A stretch of 64,000 nt of DNA from Sphingobacteriales bacterium (GTDB taxonomy: Bacteria; Bacteroidota; Bacteroidia; Chitinophagales; Chitinophagaceae), in NCBI GenBank assembly GCA_016235125.1, contig JACRLZ010000003.1:1-64000 (forward strand), given 5' to 3'. The notes under the pieces were generated by a model. That model ran no database searches and was not told where the DNA came from. It saw only the letters and a program-made list of their open reading frames with translations. This document shows positions 63,130-64,000 of this stretch, piece after piece. Every line of letters starts with the position of its first letter. The stretch's first letter is position 1. Made by a program: the position numbers and the translations under genes.

Positions 63130-63266
63130 CCTTTCACCGGCTTTTTTTTCCCGAAAAATATGTTTTCACTTTCCTGGTTATTTTTCTGCATGGGCTGGCA
63201 GGAGGTAAACAGGAGTGAAAAAATAACTGCAGCAAGGAAAGATGCTGATAAAATTTGCTTTCCCAT
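63126..63266 (-). CDS. Detached signal-peptide segment of the BNR-repeat protein
   Basis: 46 codons from the ATG at 63266. MGKQ, then ILSASFLAAVIFSLLFTSCQP, is a signal peptide with a Cys that could be a lipobox. The frame runs through an A8 tract and stops at TGA, which overlaps the downstream ATG as ATGA. With nine A's it would read ...GKKKAGERMTDINGAIEYE..., matching the family pattern of an exported BNR protein. Confidence 0.7.
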   Translation of the reverse strand: MGKQILSASFLAAVIFSLLFTSCQPMQKNNQESENIFFGKKKPVKG

Positions 63267-63437
63267 AGCAAAGGTTTTTAAGGTTATATCATCATATACA
63301 GAAAGGTAAGGAATTCGGGTAATATAATAACTGATTCTTATCCCCCTCTTTTTAATACCCGTGGGTGTAGTGGAAGACAGCCAGGCCCAAGTTGAACCAT
63401 TAATACCATGCCCATAATGTTATATTCCTTTTTACTT

Positions 63438-63445
63438 TACATTTG
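63438..63445 (+). promoter_or_regulatory. -7 element (TACATTTG) for nusB
   Basis: A perfect TAnnTTTG match 20 bases upstream of the nusB ATG; no clear TTG at the usual distance. Confidence 0.55.
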
Positions 63446-63465
63446 CTCTTAAAGTTCTTACAGCA

Positions 63466-64000
63466 ATGATCAGCAGAAGAAATATCCGTGTGAAAGTGAT
63501 GCAGACCCTTTATACCGTATCCACACTGGAAAAAGAAATAAAACCAGGTGAACCGCAGCAAATCCTCCAAAAACTTTTTGACCAGACCCGGTCCCTTTTT
63601 ATTTATCTCATCTATTTTCTAACTGAAACGGCCCGTTATGCCGAAACGGATGCTCATCAACGGGCTTCCAAGCATTTACCCACTCAGGAGGACCTGCATG
63701 TAAACACCAAAATAACCGGCAACGAGGTGTTATTAAAAATGGTAAATGATCCCGCCTTGAAAGAACAATTATCAAAACAAAAACCAGGGCAATTTTGTGA
63801 TAAAGAATTACTGAGAAAGATTTATCACCTCCTGGCGGAGTCTCCGGAATACAAATCGTATATAACCCATCCTGCAAGAGAAAGGGCAGATGAGAAAAAG
63901 ATTCTTGAATTCATTCTGAATGACCTGCTGCTGGCCAATGAATCTTTTGTGGCACATGTGGAAGAAGTTTTTTCCAACTGGGATGATGATGGCGAAATGC
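63466..64000 (+). CDS. nusB: Transcription antitermination factor NusB, partial
   Basis: 178 codons are visible before the window edge. MISRRNIRVKVMQTLYT is the NusB start, followed by a long Bacteroidota-specific insert (HQRASKHLPTQEDLHVNTKITGNEVLL...). The usual core helix bundle (L-x-ILNDLLLANESFVAHVEEVFSNWDDDGEM) begins near the edge. NusB with NusE binds boxA and supports rRNA antitermination. The promoter TACATTTG lies 20 bases upstream. Divergent from the BNR gene. Confidence 0.88.
   Translation, partial: MISRRNIRVKVMQTLYTVSTLEKEIKPGEPQQILQKLFDQTRSLFIYLIYFLTETARYAETDAHQRASKHLPTQEDLHVNTKITGNEVLLKMVNDPALKEQLSKQKPGQFCDKELLRKIYHLLAESPEYKSYITHPARERADEKKILEFILNDLLLANESFVAHVEEVFSNWDDDGEM

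Noticed and set aside
63608-63877. 89-codon open frame opposite nusB
   Set aside because: Antisense to nusB, with no family match.

Overview
The window looks like a chromosomal segment of a Bacteroidota bacterium, most likely of the Chitinophagaceae. The evidence is: several secreted proteins ending in type IX secretion (T9SS) C-terminal domains, including two of the gliding-motility-associated type; promoter-like TAnnTTTG -7 elements very close to start codons; a NagB deaminase fused to a LmbE-type deacetylase; a long NusB; and moderate-to-low GC with few Shine-Dalgarno sequences. It is mostly core genome, with one mobile-element remnant at the left edge, one toxin-antitoxin cassette, and many short palindromic repeats between (and twice inside) genes.

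Layout. 1-3.9 kb: the end of an IS630-type transposase, then a minus-strand housekeeping run (DUF2520-type oxidoreductase, 2Fe-2S ferredoxin, IscX, KdsC-like HAD phosphatase, UbiA-type prenyltransferase, Maf). 3.9-11.6 kb: a hydrolase pair, a small membrane/secreted pair, topA, a ParE/RelE-type toxin-antitoxin module beside a decayed copy of a methyltransferase start, the intact methyltransferase and a SirB1-like protein. 11.6-22.1 kb: cutC and glycosylasparaginase, pirin, a SnoaL-like protein, CocE/NonD hydrolase, GH20 hexosaminidase, the NagB-LmbE fusion, a Bax-inhibitor-1 protein and tRNA-Arg(ACG). Hexosaminidase plus GlcN-6-P deaminase suggests use of amino sugars or chitin fragments.

22.1-27.8 kb holds the most system-like locus: a secreted caspase-fold protease with a very long TPR tail, transcribed divergently from a CHASE2 membrane sensor and a FecR-like envelope protein. 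27.8-38.9 kb: rlmH, rhomboid protease, tilS (with a 20-bp palindrome inserted in frame), etfBA, a bifunctional nuclease, ispE, a VOC protein, queD, ornithine aminotransferase behind a leader with a small ORF and a terminator hairpin, and a VIT1-type transporter.

38.9-63.3 kb is rich in surface and secreted proteins: two gliding-motility-type cargo proteins, an APC permease, a HExxH/propeller/barrel-like protein, a putative structured RNA, an ABC-F protein, a tandem-OmpA protein, two paralogous reprolysin-like metalloproteases, groES-groEL, and a BNR-repeat T9SS protein whose signal peptide is cut off by a frameshift at an A8 tract. The window ends inside nusB.

All calls come from reading the sequence and recalling protein families; no searches were run.
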